Notes: generated by a model from the letters alone, not told the origin. Shown: positions 47,677-57,760, numbered from the stretch's first letter. The stretch: 61,331 bases of DNA from Burkholderiales bacterium (GCA_013044035.1 JABEVE010000033.1:1-61331); one strand, 5' to 3'. A program made the numbers and translations.

Positions 47677-49665
47677 ATGCTCAACGCTGCCCAGGAACGT
47701 GCCGTCTCGCATCTCGGCGGCCCCTGCCTGGTGATCGCCGGCGCCGGCAGCGGCAAGACCCGCGTCATCACCCACAAGATCGCGCGCCTGCTCCAGGCTG
47801 GCTATGCGCCCACGGAAATTGCCGCCATCACCTTCACCAACAAGGCCGCCGCTGAAATGCGCGAGCGTGCCAAAGTTCTGCTCGATGACCGCAAGGCGGC
47901 GCAGGGCCTGGTCATCGCCACCTTCCACGCCCTGGGCGTGCGCATGCTGCGCGAGGACGGCCAGGCGCTAGGCCTGAAGCCGCAGTTCTCCATCCTGGAT
48001 GCCGACGATGTCGGCGGCCTGCTGCGCGAGGCCGGCGGCACCACCGACGCCAAGCTCGCCCGCAGTTGGCAGTGGCGCATCAGCCAGTGGAAAAGCGCGC
48101 TGCTCGACCCGCATGATGCCGCGCGCCAGGCGCAGACCCCGGAAGACGCGCAGGCGGCCAAGGTCTGGCTGCGCTACGCCGAGCAGCTCAACGCCTACCA
48201 GGCCGTGGACTTCGATGACCTGATGGTGCTGCCCCTGCGCCTGCTGCAGCAGCACGCGGATGTGCGCGAGCGCTGGAACACGCGTCTGCGCTACTTGCTG
48301 GTCGATGAGTACCAGGACACCAGCGATGCGCAGTACCAGTTGCTCAAGCTGCTTGCGGGCACGCAAGGCCGTTTCACCGCGGTGGGCGACGACGACCAGA
48401 GCATCTATGGCTGGCGCGGCGCCACGCTCGACAACCTGCGCCAGTTGCCCATCGACTACCCCACGCTCGAGGTCATCAAGCTGGAGCAGAACTACCGCTC
48501 GACCAACGCCATCCTGCGCGCCGCCAATGCGGTGATCGCCGCCAACCCCAAGCTCTACCCCAAAAGCCTGTGGAGCGACCACGGCGAGGGCGACGCCGTA
48601 GAGGTGCGCGAGGCCGACAGCGACGACGACGAGGCCGAGCGTATCGTCGCCCGCGTCCAGGCGCTGCGCGGCGGGCGCGGCGCGAAGCTGTCGGATATTG
48701 CCGTGCTGTATCGCGCCAACCACCAGAGCCGCCCCATCGAGCAGGCGCTGCGCCGCGCCAACATTCCTTACGTGGTCAGTGGCGGTCAGAGTTTTTTCGA
48801 GCGTGCCGAGATCAAGGACGTGTGCGCCTACTTGCGCCTGCTGGCCAACCCCGACGACGATCCCGCCTTCCTGCGCGCCGTCACCACGCCCAAGCGCGGC
48901 ATCGGCGCGGCCACGCTCAAGAGCCTGGGCACGTTCGCCACGCAGTGGAAGGTGTCGCTGTTCGACGCGCTGTTCCGCGAGGCCCTGCCCGGCATCGTCG
49001 GTGCGCGCCACGCCGAGGGCCTGCGCGAATTCGCCCGACTGATGCACGACATCGACTGGCGCGAACGCACCGAGCCCGCCGGCCCCTTGCTGCGCGAGTT
49101 GCTCGCGGCCATCGGCTACGAGGCGCATCTGCGTGAAACCGCCGACAACGAGCGCGAAGCCAGCCAGCGCTGGAGCAACGTCGGCGACTTCTGCGACTGG
49201 ATCACCCGCAAGGCCGAGGAAGACGGCGCCAGCCTCAAGCGCATGGCGCAGATGGTCGCGCTCATCACCCAGCTCGCCGAGCGTGGCGACCGGCAGGACG
49301 CCGTCACCCTCTCCACCCTGCACGCCGCCAAGGGCCTGGAGTGGCAGCATGTGGTACTGGCCGGGTGCGAGGAAGGGCTGCTGCCGTTTTTCACCGAAGA
49401 CCGGCCGCTCACCGACACCGGCCTGGAGGAGGAGCGCCGCTTGATGTATGTGGGCGTGACACGCGCGCGCCAGACCCTGGTGTTGAGCCACTGCCGCAAG
49501 CGCCGGGCCGCCGGCCGCAGCAGCCGCAGCCCCGAACCCAGCCGTTTCCTCACCGAGCTGCGCGCCGAGCTGCCCAAGGTGGATGGCCGTGCCGCGGCGC
49601 TGGCGCGGATCGCGGCGATGAAAGTGCGCAAGCAGGGCGAGACAGACGGCGTCGCGGCGATGTGA
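47677..49665 (+). CDS. rep: UvrD/Rep-type ATP-dependent DNA helicase
   Basis: A superfamily 1A helicase of Rep type, 662 residues. Walker A is LVIAGAGSGKTRVITHK near residue 20; YLLVDEYQDTSDAQYQL is motif II; AVGDDDQSIYGWRGA is motif III; VTLSTLHAAKGLEWQHVVLA is motif V and RRLMYVGVTRARQTL motif VI. Rep helps the replication fork past obstacles. The start MLNAAQERAV is chosen; earlier ATGs in frame overlap the GST gene. Confidence 0.95.
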   Translation: MLNAAQERAVSHLGGPCLVIAGAGSGKTRVITHKIARLLQAGYAPTEIAAITFTNKAAAEMRERAKVLLDDRKAAQGLVIATFHALGVRMLREDGQALGLKPQFSILDADDVGGLLREAGGTTDAKLARSWQWRISQWKSALLDPHDAARQAQTPEDAQAAKVWLRYAEQLNAYQAVDFDDLMVLPLRLLQQHADVRERWNTRLRYLLVDEYQDTSDAQYQLLKLLAGTQGRFTAVGDDDQSIYGWRGATLDNLRQLPIDYPTLEVIKLEQNYRSTNAILRAANAVIAANPKLYPKSLWSDHGEGDAVEVREADSDDDEAERIVARVQALRGGRGAKLSDIAVLYRANHQSRPIEQALRRANIPYVVSGGQSFFERAEIKDVCAYLRLLANPDDDPAFLRAVTTPKRGIGAATLKSLGTFATQWKVSLFDALFREALPGIVGARHAEGLREFARLMHDIDWRERTEPAGPLLRELLAAIGYEAHLRETADNEREASQRWSNVGDFCDWITRKAEEDGASLKRMAQMVALITQLAERGDRQDAVTLSTLHAAKGLEWQHVVLAGCEEGLLPFFTEDRPLTDTGLEEERRLMYVGVTRARQTLVLSHCRKRRAAGRSSRSPEPSRFLTELRAELPKVDGRAAALARIAAMKVRKQGETDGVAAM

Positions 49666-49692
49666 GGCGGAGTGCCGGGGGAGGGCAGTGGT

Positions 49693-51051
49693 TCAGTCCG
49701 CCGCGTCCTGCCGATGCACGTCGTGCGTGACGAAGGGGCGATCGGCGCTGGGCAGGTCGAACCAGTGGGTGTGGGCGAGGGTGCGTTGCACGGTGTGCAG
49801 GCCGCTGTTCCAGTGGGCGCGCATGGTGGCGCGGCCGAACTGGAAGTCCTTGTCCTGGCCGTCGTAGGGCTTGTCCTTGTAGATCAGGTGGATGACGTTG
49901 TAGCGCTTGTCGCGCGCCATCTCCTCCACCTGGCTGTACAGCGGGTCGCGGCTGCGGCCGGCAGGCGGAATTTGCGCCAACAGGCCGCGCAGGATGCTGC
50001 GCTGCTCGTGCGCCCGCTCCAGGATGTCGGTCACGGCACGGGTGCGGCTGGAGTATTGAATGTCCTTCACCCGTTCGCCCACCTCGCTCAGGTTGCGCGG
50101 CGCATCGCCCTGGGCGCTCCACAAATCCACCTGGAACACCAGGGTGTGGGCATGGGGGTGTCCGCCCAGCACCTGCGTCAGGGGGGTGTTGGACACCAGG
50201 CCACCGTCCCAGTACAGATCGTCGCCGATGCGCACCGCCGGGAAGCCGGGGGGCAGCGCCCCCGAGGCCATGAAATGCTCCGGGCCCAGGCGCTGTTCGG
50301 TGGTGTCGAAATACTCCAGGTTGCCGGTGCGCACGTTCACCGCGCCCACCGAGACGCGCATCTCGCCGTTGTTGAGCCGGTCGAAATCCACCAGTTCCTC
50401 CAGCGTGGCGCGCAGCGGCGAGGTGTCGTAGACGCTGGCCTGGTCGGGGCCGATGCCGGGCAGGGCGCGCGGCACGAAGAACCCCTTCTGCCCTTCGGCC
50501 AGGGCCCGCAGGCTTTGCAGCGGCGCCATCCACGGCAGCGCGTCCTCCGGCAGCAGCGACACCCAGGGTTCCTGCTCCCACAGTGTGGGAGGCAGCACCG
50601 GCTGCTGCGTCACGCGGTGCCAGAACTCGCGCAGGCGCGGCGCCCGCAAATGCGGTGGATTGCCGGCGATGATGGCGCAGTGAATGGAGCCGATGGAAAT
50701 GCCCGCCACCCAGGTGGGCTGGATGCCGGCTTCCGCCAGCCCTTGCACCACCCCGGCCTGGTAGGCCCCCAAAGCGCCGCCGCCCTGCAGCACCAGCGCG
50801 ATGTGCTCGTACGCGGCCACGCGCGCGAGCAGCGGGTTCGCGTCGGTGGGCTCGGTCGCCAACTCGGTCTGCGCCCGCTCAAGGGCCACGCCAACGCGAC
50901 GCGCAGGCGAGGATGCCGATTTGGCTGGCGCCTTCGCCACCCGCCTGCCTGGAACCGGAGCCTGTTCGGGCTTGGGCACCGTGGCGGCGTCCATGGCGGC
51001 AGCAATGGCGCTGCGTGCACGTGTTGGAGCAGTCTTGCTCTTGGTGCTCAT
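49693..51051 (-). CDS. Patatin-like phospholipase
   Basis: A 452-residue patatin-fold lipase. The oxyanion loop is [16 protein letters not shown] near residue 86, the nucleophile elbow GISIGS, and the catalytic Asp in [13 protein letters not shown] lysine/alanine-rich N terminus of about 75 residues precedes the domain. Its ATG overlaps the stop of the hydroxybutyrate dehydrogenase gene by 4 bases, so the two are co-expressed. The substrate is unknown; lipid or polyhydroxybutyrate granule turnover is possible given the partner. Confidence 0.92.
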   Translation of the reverse strand: MSTKSKTAPTRARSAIAAAMDAATVPKPEQAPVPGRRVAKAPAKSASSPARRVGVALERAQTELATEPTDANPLLARVAAYEHIALVLQGGGALGAYQAGVVQGLAEAGIQPTWVAGISIGSIHCAIIAGNPPHLRAPRLREFWHRVTQQPVLPPTLWEQEPWVSLLPEDALPWMAPLQSLRALAEGQKGFFVPRALPGIGPDQASVYDTSPLRATLEELVDFDRLNNGEMRVSVGAVNVRTGNLEYFDTTEQRLGPEHFMASGALPPGFPAVRIGDDLYWDGGLVSNTPLTQVLGGHPHAHTLVFQVDLWSAQGDAPRNLSEVGERVKDIQYSSRTRAVTDILERAHEQRSILRGLLAQIPPAGRSRDPLYSQVEEMARDKRYNVIHLIYKDKPYDGQDKDFQFGRATMRAHWNSGLHTVQRTLAHTHWFDLPSADRPFVTHDVHRQDAAD

Positions 51052-51845
51052 TGCATGCACCAGCCGTGGCTGACGATGACCGATTGCCCGGTGAGCGCAG
51101 CCGTGGGGAAGGCGGCAAGAAACAACGCCACCTGCGCCACATCGTCCACCGTGGTGAATTCACCGTCCACCGTGTCCTTCAGCATCACGTTCTTGATCAC
51201 CTGGTCCTCGGTGATGCCCAGTTCCTTGGCCTGCTCCGGAATCTGCTTGTCCACCAGCGGCGTGCGCACGAAGCCGGGGCAAATGACGTGTGAACGCACA
51301 CCCTTGTCGCCGCCCTCCTTCGCCAGCACCCGCGCCAGGCCCAGCAGGCCATGCTTGGCCGCGACGTAGGCGCTCTTGAGCTTGGAGGCCTCGTGCGAGT
51401 GCACCGAGCCCATGTATATGACCACGCCGCCGCGCTTGTCCGCATACATGCTTTTGAGCGCCGCCTTGGTGGTGAGGAAAGCGCCGTCGAGGTGGATGGC
51501 GAGCATTTTTTTCCAGTCGGAAAAGGCGTAGCTCTCGATCGGGTTGACGATCTGGATGCCGGCGTTCGACACCAGAATGTCAATCGGCCCCAGCGCCGCC
51601 ACCGCCTTGTCGAAGCCGGCGTTCACCTGCTGCTCGTTGGTCACGTCCATCGCCACGCCCACGGCCTTGCCACCGGCGTCGATGATCTCCTTCGCCGTAG
51701 CGTCGGCGCCGTCCTGGTTCAGGTCGGCCACCGCCACCGCGCAGCCCGCCTTGGCGAACACCAGCGCCATGTTCTTGCCAATGCCGCTGGCCGCCCCCGT
51801 GATGAGGGCGGTCTTGCCGTTCAAGCTGGTCTGGGTGATTTGCAT
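51048..51845 (-). CDS. bdhA: 3-hydroxybutyrate dehydrogenase
   Basis: A short-chain dehydrogenase that oxidises 3-hydroxybutyrate to acetoacetate with NAD, 265 residues. The cofactor motif is [20 protein letters not shown], the catalytic Ser follows [13 protein letters not shown] and the YxxxK is [12 protein letters not shown]. The C terminus [12 protein letters not shown] is typical of the bdhA group. It is the promoter-proximal gene of a pair with the patatin. Confidence 0.93.
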   Translation of the reverse strand: MQITQTSLNGKTALITGAASGIGKNMALVFAKAGCAVAVADLNQDGADATAKEIIDAGGKAVGVAMDVTNEQQVNAGFDKAVAALGPIDILVSNAGIQIVNPIESYAFSDWKKMLAIHLDGAFLTTKAALKSMYADKRGGVVIYMGSVHSHEASKLKSAYVAAKHGLLGLARVLAKEGGDKGVRSHVICPGFVRTPLVDKQIPEQAKELGITEDQVIKNVMLKDTVDGEFTTVDDVAQVALFLAAFPTAALTGQSVIVSHGWCMQ

Positions 51846-52189
51846 AGGAATCTCCGGTTTGGGTTTGTTCGAATCGAGGCCGCACGCGCCGCATGGCGCT
51901 CGCCGGTCCTGGGAGCACTGCACGCCTGTGTTTTGGTGCAGAGCACCATTCGAGTGTAAGACCGCCCCCGGCGCCGTGCCACCGCGCCGGAACTGGTCTT
52001 GTCAGCAGACATGACAGACCTCTACATTCTCGGCTCACCGCCTTAAGGGCCCCTGAAGCGGCGCCCAGGGGCTTACTTCCATCTCGAGTCGAAGCCAACC
52101 CGCCGGTGTCAGACCAGGCCCGCAGGGACGACAACGAGGCTGCGCCCGGCGCCGCGGGGGCCGACCGGCGAGCTGAGTCGGGCCAACGC
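51846..52189. other. 344-bp gap upstream of bdhA with a 15-bp inverted repeat
   Basis: No gene is seen. TGGTGC-AGA-GCACCA (51934-51948) is a perfect 6-3-6 inverted repeat about 90 bases upstream of the bdhA start and close to a TACACT that could be its -10 element on the minus strand. It is a candidate operator for bdhA and the patatin. The remainder shows no feature I can name. Confidence 0.45.
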
Positions 52190-52726
52190 CTAGGGTTTGC
52201 CGTGGCTCAGGCCGCGGCCGAGGAAGGCGAGGATTTCGGCGCCCTGGTTGTCGGCCGGTGGGGTGTTCGCGGTGCTGGGTGTGGCGCGGCGGCGTTCGAT
52301 TTGCACCCCGACGGATTCCACGTCGGCGAACTTGTGGGGCTTGGCCACGCTGACCCGTGCCCAGTCGGCGCCGAACTCGTCGAGCAGGATGGCGGCGACG
52401 CTTTCGGCGAAGGCTTCGAGCAGGCGGTGCTGGTGGCTTTGCAGGTGCTGCAGCAGACGCGTGCGCACGGCGCCGTAGTCGATGGTGTCGCCGATGCGGT
52501 CGGAGCCGCAGGCTGGCAGGTGCAATCGGCCAGCGGTCACGTCGATCAGCACGGGTTGGGGTCGGCGCAACTCATCGTCGAAGATACCGATCACGGTCTC
52601 GCCCCGCAGGCCGCGAATGAAGACGGTGTCGAGCGGCGGCGCAGTGGATGCAGCCTCCACCTGGGTCTCGGATCGAGCCGCGGAATCGACCTGCTGCCGG
52701 GTTGAGAGGGCGTGGATCTTGGGCAT
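52190..52726 (-). CDS. Dihydroneopterin aldolase-like protein (FolB family) in the H4MPT cluster
   Basis: A 178-residue FolB-like protein. The family region runs VFIRGLRGETVIGIFDDELR, then DTIDYGAVRTRLLQHLQSHQ and RVSVAKPHKFADVESVGVQI. An extra stretch of about 35 residues precedes the domain. A dihydroneopterin aldolase inside an fhc cluster presumably serves pterin supply for methanopterin synthesis rather than folate. It ends the fhc transcript, 105 bases after fhcC. Confidence 0.85.
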   Translation of the reverse strand: MPKIHALSTRQQVDSAARSETQVEAASTAPPLDTVFIRGLRGETVIGIFDDELRRPQPVLIDVTAGRLHLPACGSDRIGDTIDYGAVRTRLLQHLQSHQHRLLEAFAESVAAILLDEFGADWARVSVAKPHKFADVESVGVQIERRRATPSTANTPPADNQGAEILAFLGRGLSHGKP

Positions 52727-52831
52727 GGAACATCTCCGGGGAGGGACGGATGGGTGGCGGGTGTCAATGGCATTAACCGACGGTGCGCCGTGACTCGTGG
52801 GTCATGGCGGAGGTCACGGCGCCGGTGCGGG

Positions 52832-53641
52832 TCATGGCGCCAGCACCAGGATCTCGCCTTTGCCGCCGCAGGCCAGGTCGCCGCAGTGGCGCTGGGCCTG
52901 GCCATGCAGCGGCAGCAGGCCGGGCAGCCATGCAGCGGCGGCACGCGCCAGCAGCCGCAGCCAGGTGAGGTCGACAGCGCCGCAGGCGTTGTAGGTGATG
53001 GGGAACTCGGGCGCTTGCCGCAGCAGCAGGCTGCCGCGCCGCAGGCCCAGGCCGGGCAGGGGGCCGCAGCGCGGTGTGACGAGAGTGCCGGCCAGCATGC
53101 CGGCGCCGCAGGCCGCGCCGCAGCCCTCGGCCACCAGCACCAGGCCACGGCGCATGCGGTGGCCGGCGCGGTCGCCCGCGCTGCCGTGCACCACCAGTGC
53201 TCCGCCAGCCATGCCTTGGCGCGCGTCGTGCAGCGCTGCGGCGAGGCAGTGGCCGGCGTCACCGAGCACGCGGATCAGGCCACCGTGCATGCCGCTGCCG
53301 GCGAAGTCGCCACAGTCGCCATCGACGATGATTTCCCCCGCCTGCATGTCCTGGCCGAGCGCCGCGCCGGCATGGCCTTCGACGCGCAGGCAGCCGCCGT
53401 CCAGGCTCCGTCCCAGGCCGTCCAGGCGGCGCGTGCCGGTGCGCACGATCAGCAGCTCGGGGTTGTCGCTGCCGTTGTCGCCGACCTTGAACAGCGTGCC
53501 GATGTCGCCGGTACCAGGGCGCGGCGACAGCGGCTGGCGGGCCGCAGCGTCTGGCGTGAGCGCGCCGAGCAGGCGCGGGGTCAGGCCGCGCAGATCGTCG
53601 GGCGCGGGGGCCTGTTCACGCAGTGTGAGAACCAGGCTCAT
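52832..53641 (-). CDS. fhcC: Formyltransferase/hydrolase complex subunit C (FhcC)
   Basis: A 269-residue subunit of the Fhc complex, homologous to FwdC/FmdC. It shows the repeated GxxGxxx(A/G)G beta-helix units (GDCGDFAGSGMHGGLIRVLG, then ARQGMAGGALVVHGSAGDRA and AGMLAGTLV) of glutamate synthase-like domains. It is a structural partner of FhcA in the complex that turns formyl-H4MPT into formate. The gap to fhcD is 25 bases. Confidence 0.93.
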   Translation of the reverse strand: MSLVLTLREQAPAPDDLRGLTPRLLGALTPDAAARQPLSPRPGTGDIGTLFKVGDNGSDNPELLIVRTGTRRLDGLGRSLDGGCLRVEGHAGAALGQDMQAGEIIVDGDCGDFAGSGMHGGLIRVLGDAGHCLAAALHDARQGMAGGALVVHGSAGDRAGHRMRRGLVLVAEGCGAACGAGMLAGTLVTPRCGPLPGLGLRRGSLLLRQAPEFPITYNACGAVDLTWLRLLARAAAAWLPGLLPLHGQAQRHCGDLACGGKGEILVLAP

Positions 53642-53666
53642 CGCGGACGCTCCAGCGTGCCGGCGT

Positions 53667-54614
53667 TCATGCCAGGATCTCCCGCAGGGGGTAATGGAAT
53701 TTGCCGAGTTTGCCGCCGTAGTTGCCGGCGGACAGGCGCAGCACCCCGGCGGCGGCGCCGAGGGTGCAGATGGCCAACATGGCGGCGCGCATGGCGGCGC
53801 GCATCTCGGCGTCGCTCAGGGCGTCGAGCACGATCTCCATCACGCCGCCCACCACGGCGTCCAGCGCGCTGTCGGTGACGCCGCGCAGGGTGGGGCAGTA
53901 GCGGTCGTTGGTCGATGCCGGCAATTTGGCATAGCGCGAGCCCACCTTGGAGCCCGAGCGCGCGATGCCGCCGGGGAAGGGCGCGATCACTCCGGGCAGC
54001 GCCGCGATGGCGGCGACGGCCGCCTCGCACGCCGCCAGCGCCTGGGCGCGGCTGCGCCCCAGCACCAGCACATTGCCGCCGCCGATGGCGCGCAGCAGGC
54101 CGGTGCTTTCCTCGGCGAGGAATTCGCCGTCCATCACCGGGATGCGCCAGTGGCGCCGCCCGTCCACGATCTTCGACATCTGCCAGCCGTCTCCGAAGTA
54201 GCGCAGGTTGCGGCCCAGCGCGATGCGCTCCTCGCTTGTGCAGCCGGCGTACACGGCGGTGGTCGGGCAGGTCAGCACGCATTGGCCGACACGGCGCTCG
54301 ACCTGCTTGGCCAACTCCTGCGTGGATACGGCGAACAGCAGCACCGCCACGCCGGGACGGCCATCGGGCGTGATGGCAGCGTCGAGTTCGCGTTCGATGC
54401 CGGCTTCGCAGCCGCAGCCGATGACCGAGGTGGCGAAGCCGCAGGCGGAGGTGGCCGCCTGACGTGCCCAGGCCAGGGTGTCCGCAGTGATGAGCAGGCG
54501 CGTGGCCTTCATGCCGAAGGCCTCGGCGAAGGTGTCGTCGATGGCCACGCCGTTGCGCAGGAGCGGCTCGCCCGTGCTTGGGGTGCCGGTCTCGGTGCGT
54601 TGGAGCGCAGTCAT
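53667..54614 (-). CDS. fhcD: Formylmethanofuran:tetrahydromethanopterin formyltransferase (FhcD)
   Basis: A 315-residue formyltransferase subunit (Ftr type) that moves the formyl group from formyl-H4MPT to the methanofuran analogue on the complex. It starts about residue 18 with PLLRNGVAIDDTFAEAFGMK, a family signature, and contains CPTTAVYAGCTSEERIALG and ANVLVLGRSRAQALAACEAA-like segments. It overlaps fhcA by 4 bases (ATGA), so translation is coupled. Confidence 0.94.
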   Translation of the reverse strand: MTALQRTETGTPSTGEPLLRNGVAIDDTFAEAFGMKATRLLITADTLAWARQAATSACGFATSVIGCGCEAGIERELDAAITPDGRPGVAVLLFAVSTQELAKQVERRVGQCVLTCPTTAVYAGCTSEERIALGRNLRYFGDGWQMSKIVDGRRHWRIPVMDGEFLAEESTGLLRAIGGGNVLVLGRSRAQALAACEAAVAAIAALPGVIAPFPGGIARSGSKVGSRYAKLPASTNDRYCPTLRGVTDSALDAVVGGVMEIVLDALSDAEMRAAMRAAMLAICTLGAAAGVLRLSAGNYGGKLGKFHYPLREILA

Positions 54615-56302
54615 GGCCCGGCTCTCCTGCAGGCGTGGGCCAAGAGCCGGCTGCTGCCGCAGGCGCAGAGGTCGTCGGCGCTCAGCTTGAGGTGGTCGAG
54701 CCTGAGCGTCATGGTGCGATCGAAGTGCGCGGCCAGCGGCTGCTCGATGGCATGGTCATACTCGGGTTTGACGGCGTGCACCGCGCCCTGCACGGCGCGC
54801 ACCACGGCACCGTCGCGCACGATCAGCTCGCCGTCCTTGAACACATGGCTGGGGCGGGCGAACATGGCTTCGCGGTCGGGGTCATCGCGGTAGGCGACGA
54901 TGTCCGCCGCCGCGCCGGGCGTCAGGTGGCCGCGGTCGGCCAGGCCCAGCGAACGCGCCGGGGCGGCGCGTGTCATGGTGGCGATCTCGGCCAGTGTGTA
55001 TTCACGCTCCAGGCTGCGCAACTGGCTGTGCGCGGCGACGTCGGGATGCACGGCGTCGAGCATGCGGTTGCGAAAGTCGCGGTCCATCAGCAGACGGATG
55101 AGATGGGGGTAGCCGGTGAAGGGCGCGCCGTTGGGATGGTCGGTGGTGAGGAAGATGCGCCACGGGTCGCGCACGCGCAGGAACAACTCCAGGCCGATGG
55201 CCCATTGCAGCGCGTTGACGAAGTTCTGGTCGCGGTAGTGAAACGGCACCACGCCGCAACCAGCGTCGCATTCGATGTCCATGCACATCCAGCTTTTCGG
55301 GCTGGCGTGGCGGTGGTTGCGGTACTGCGCCATGGTGTCGCCCGAGGCGGTGATGGTCTGGCCGAACATGATCTGGCCGACATCGATGGACACGTTGGGC
55401 TGGGCGTTCACCGCGTCGGCAATGCGCTCGGCCTCGGAGGAAAAGCGTCGCTCGCCTTCGGTGCCGTAGCTGTGGAACTGGATGTGGGTGATGTGGATGG
55501 GCAGGCCCTCGGCCGCCAGCATCGTCGCCAGCGTGGTGTCGGCATTGCCCGGCACGCCCAGGTTGCTGGCATGCACATGCAGCGGGTGCGGCACGCCCAG
55601 GGTGTGCACCGCCCGTACCAGGGCTTGCAGCACCTGGCGCGGGCTGATGCGGTAATGCGGGTGCAGGTCGTCGAAGTCGAGCGCGCGGGCGTTGAACTTG
55701 AAGGCCGAAATGCCGCCGGGGTTGACCACCTTCAGCGCCATCGCCTGGGTGTGATCCAGGGTCCAGCCGACATAGTCGGCCAGGGTCTGCGGCTCGGCGC
55801 CGCCAGCCAGCAGATGCAGGAAAAAATCGTCGTTGCCCAGCATGGCGTAAGCGCCCTTGTCCACCATGGGCGTGTCGCCCAGTTCGAGGTGGGTCTGGCG
55901 CGCGTTGGTTGGCAGCATGGCGGGTTCGAAGCAGGTGGTGTAGCCCATCTCGGCGTAGCGGTAGCCGGTGGCCCAGGTGGTGGGCGTGGCGTGGCCGCAG
56001 CCCGCGTGCTGCCAGCCGCCGCCCTCCAGCAGGCGGCCCGCGCGCCGGTTCAGCAGATGGTCTTCGCCCAGCAGGGTGCGGGCGATGTTGACCTTGCCAC
56101 CGCCGATATGGGTGTGGATGTCGATGGCGCCGGCCATGACCACGGCGCCGGCCAGATCGATGTCGTGGTCGATCGCCGCCTGCGGTCCGGGGTCGGCCAC
56201 CATGCGCCCGGCGTCCACGAACAGGCTGCGCCTGGTGCCGGCGGCGACATCGTCGAGACCCTGCGCGGGGTCGATGACCCGGGCGTTACGCAGCTGCAGC
56301 AT
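54611..56302 (-). CDS. fhcA: Formyltransferase/hydrolase complex subunit A (FhcA)
   Basis: A 563-residue amidohydrolase-superfamily subunit that hydrolyses formyl-methanofuran to formate. Zinc-site motifs are seen in AGAIDIHTHIGGGKVNIAR, PHPLHVHASNLGVPGNADTT, ITHIQFHSYGTEGERRFSS and FLTTDHPNGAPFTGYPHLIR. It is similar in length to FwdA/FhcA. It overlaps both fhcB (17 bases) and fhcD (4 bases). Confidence 0.96.
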   Translation of the reverse strand: MLQLRNARVIDPAQGLDDVAAGTRRSLFVDAGRMVADPGPQAAIDHDIDLAGAVVMAGAIDIHTHIGGGKVNIARTLLGEDHLLNRRAGRLLEGGGWQHAGCGHATPTTWATGYRYAEMGYTTCFEPAMLPTNARQTHLELGDTPMVDKGAYAMLGNDDFFLHLLAGGAEPQTLADYVGWTLDHTQAMALKVVNPGGISAFKFNARALDFDDLHPHYRISPRQVLQALVRAVHTLGVPHPLHVHASNLGVPGNADTTLATMLAAEGLPIHITHIQFHSYGTEGERRFSSEAERIADAVNAQPNVSIDVGQIMFGQTITASGDTMAQYRNHRHASPKSWMCMDIECDAGCGVVPFHYRDQNFVNALQWAIGLELFLRVRDPWRIFLTTDHPNGAPFTGYPHLIRLLMDRDFRNRMLDAVHPDVAAHSQLRSLEREYTLAEIATMTRAAPARSLGLADRGHLTPGAAADIVAYRDDPDREAMFARPSHVFKDGELIVRDGAVVRAVQGAVHAVKPEYDHAIEQPLAAHFDRTMTLRLDHLKLSADDLCACGSSRLLAHACRRAGP

Positions 56303-57548
56303 GGCCCAGTTCCTGGGTGATGCGGGCCAGCACCTCGGCCACGGTGGGGAGGTCGGCCGGGGCCGGGGCCATCAGCGGCAGCGTGACCACCTGGTCCATG
56401 CGGCTGAGCATGCCAGGGGCCTGCACCCCGGGCACGGCCACCGGGATGAACACGTCCGGCGCGGGGTCAAGGCGCAGGTCGGCGCGGCCCAGCACGATGC
56501 GCGGGCAGCGTGCCGGTGGGGGCGTGCGCGCCGGGTCGAAGGCGCTGATCCACAGCAGCGCATCGGCCTCGCCGGCGGCCAGCAGGGTGTCGGCACCGCG
56601 TTGCAGGGGGTCGCTCTGCGCCATGCCGTTGACGAAGCGCAGGCGCGGCGGGTAGCCCGCCAGCCAGGTGCAGACCTGGGCGGCACTGGTGCCGCCGTCG
56701 CCTCCACCCAGCGGCAGCACCGACCAACGCGTGCGGGTGTTGAGTTCGCGCACCAGTTCCGCCATGGCGCGCACCGCCAGGTCGGCATGCGGGAAGTCCA
56801 GCTCGGCGGCGCTCCAGATCAGTACGCCGTAGCGCGCGGAATGCATCGTCTCCAACAGCGCGTCGAAGCGTTCGAGCGCGACGCCGTGCAGCGCCGTGGC
56901 GTCCAGGCGCTGGCCGGCGAGGCGCGCGCGCAGCAGGCCAAACGCCTCGGCCAGGTGTAGGTTGGGCAGGTCGATGATGTTGGCGAGGTCTGCACCGGCG
57001 GGCCATGCCGCAGGCCGGAGGAGAGCAGAACCGATGGCGATGATCCGCCGGTGCAGTTCGCCAAACGGGGAGGACAGCGTGGGGGCCAGGCAGCGCTCGA
57101 CCAGGCGCGGCTGGTAGGCCCCCAGCGTGCCCGCGAGCACCACCACGTCGGCGCGGTTGCGCAATTCCGACAAGGTGGTGGACATCCAGCCGCTGTCCTG
57201 AAAGGGGAACGGGTTGCGCTGCTGCGCGGTGCTGTCCATCGGGTCCAGCGCCGCATCCACGCGCTCGGCCAGCATCACCGCGGCGCGCTGCCCGGCGATG
57301 TCACAGCCCAGTCCGGCGATCAGCGGCTGCCGGGCCTGCGCCAGCAGGGTGGCGGCGGCACGCGCGGCTTGCGGCCAGGTGGCAGGGCTGCCGTCGACGC
57401 GCGCCTGACCTTGCGGCGGCGCAGGGAACAGGGCCACCGCGCGGGCGCAGCCCGCGGCCTCGACCCGTGCACGGCCGTCGCGCAGGCCCACCACGAGGTC
57501 GTCGCAGAGCAGGCCGCAGAACGGGCAGGTCACGGAGGAGGCGGGCAT
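56286..57548 (-). CDS. fhcB: Formyltransferase/hydrolase complex subunit B (FhcB)
   Basis: A 420-residue subunit homologous to the large molybdopterin subunit FwdB. The N terminus SSVTCPFCGLLCDDLVVGLR keeps a Cys-rich start, and WSVLPLGGGDGGTSAAQVCT and the late VAVPGVQAPGMLSRMDQVV follow. In bacteria FhcB is thought to have lost formate dehydrogenase activity and to be structural. It is the first gene of the leftward fhc unit, with a sigma-54-like promoter 100 bases upstream. Confidence 0.94.
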   Translation of the reverse strand: MPASSVTCPFCGLLCDDLVVGLRDGRARVEAAGCARAVALFPAPPQGQARVDGSPATWPQAARAAATLLAQARQPLIAGLGCDIAGQRAAVMLAERVDAALDPMDSTAQQRNPFPFQDSGWMSTTLSELRNRADVVVLAGTLGAYQPRLVERCLAPTLSSPFGELHRRIIAIGSALLRPAAWPAGADLANIIDLPNLHLAEAFGLLRARLAGQRLDATALHGVALERFDALLETMHSARYGVLIWSAAELDFPHADLAVRAMAELVRELNTRTRWSVLPLGGGDGGTSAAQVCTWLAGYPPRLRFVNGMAQSDPLQRGADTLLAAGEADALLWISAFDPARTPPPARCPRIVLGRADLRLDPAPDVFIPVAVPGVQAPGMLSRMDQVVTLPLMAPAPADLPTVAEVLARITQELGHAAAA

Positions 57549-57646
57549 GGTCGGGAGCGAGGCGTCGGGGGTCGAGGTGCGGCGTTGGGTTGGCTGGAAA
57601 TGCCACGTCCGCCGGCGCGGGCCGCTCGGGTGGCTGCTCGTGCTCG

Positions 57647-57662
57647 TGCAGATTCCGTGCCA
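57647..57662 (-). promoter_or_regulatory. Sigma-54-type -24/-12 promoter for the fhc unit
   Basis: On the minus strand this reads TGGCACGGAATCTGCA, preceded by C. Against the sigma-54 consensus YTGGCACG-N4-TTGCW the -24 block matches fully and the -12 block has one mismatch (C for the first T). GG and GC are 10 bases apart, as required. The start of transcription would be near 57636, about 88 bases before the fhcB start. Confidence 0.7.
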
Positions 57663-57760
57663 GACCCGGCTGCGGCACGCAAGCCTGAAAAATCAAGTGC
57701 TTCGGGCGTTTGGGTGCTTGAGCGCGCTGGGGCTTGGTGTCCCACGGCTGTGCGCGTGGC

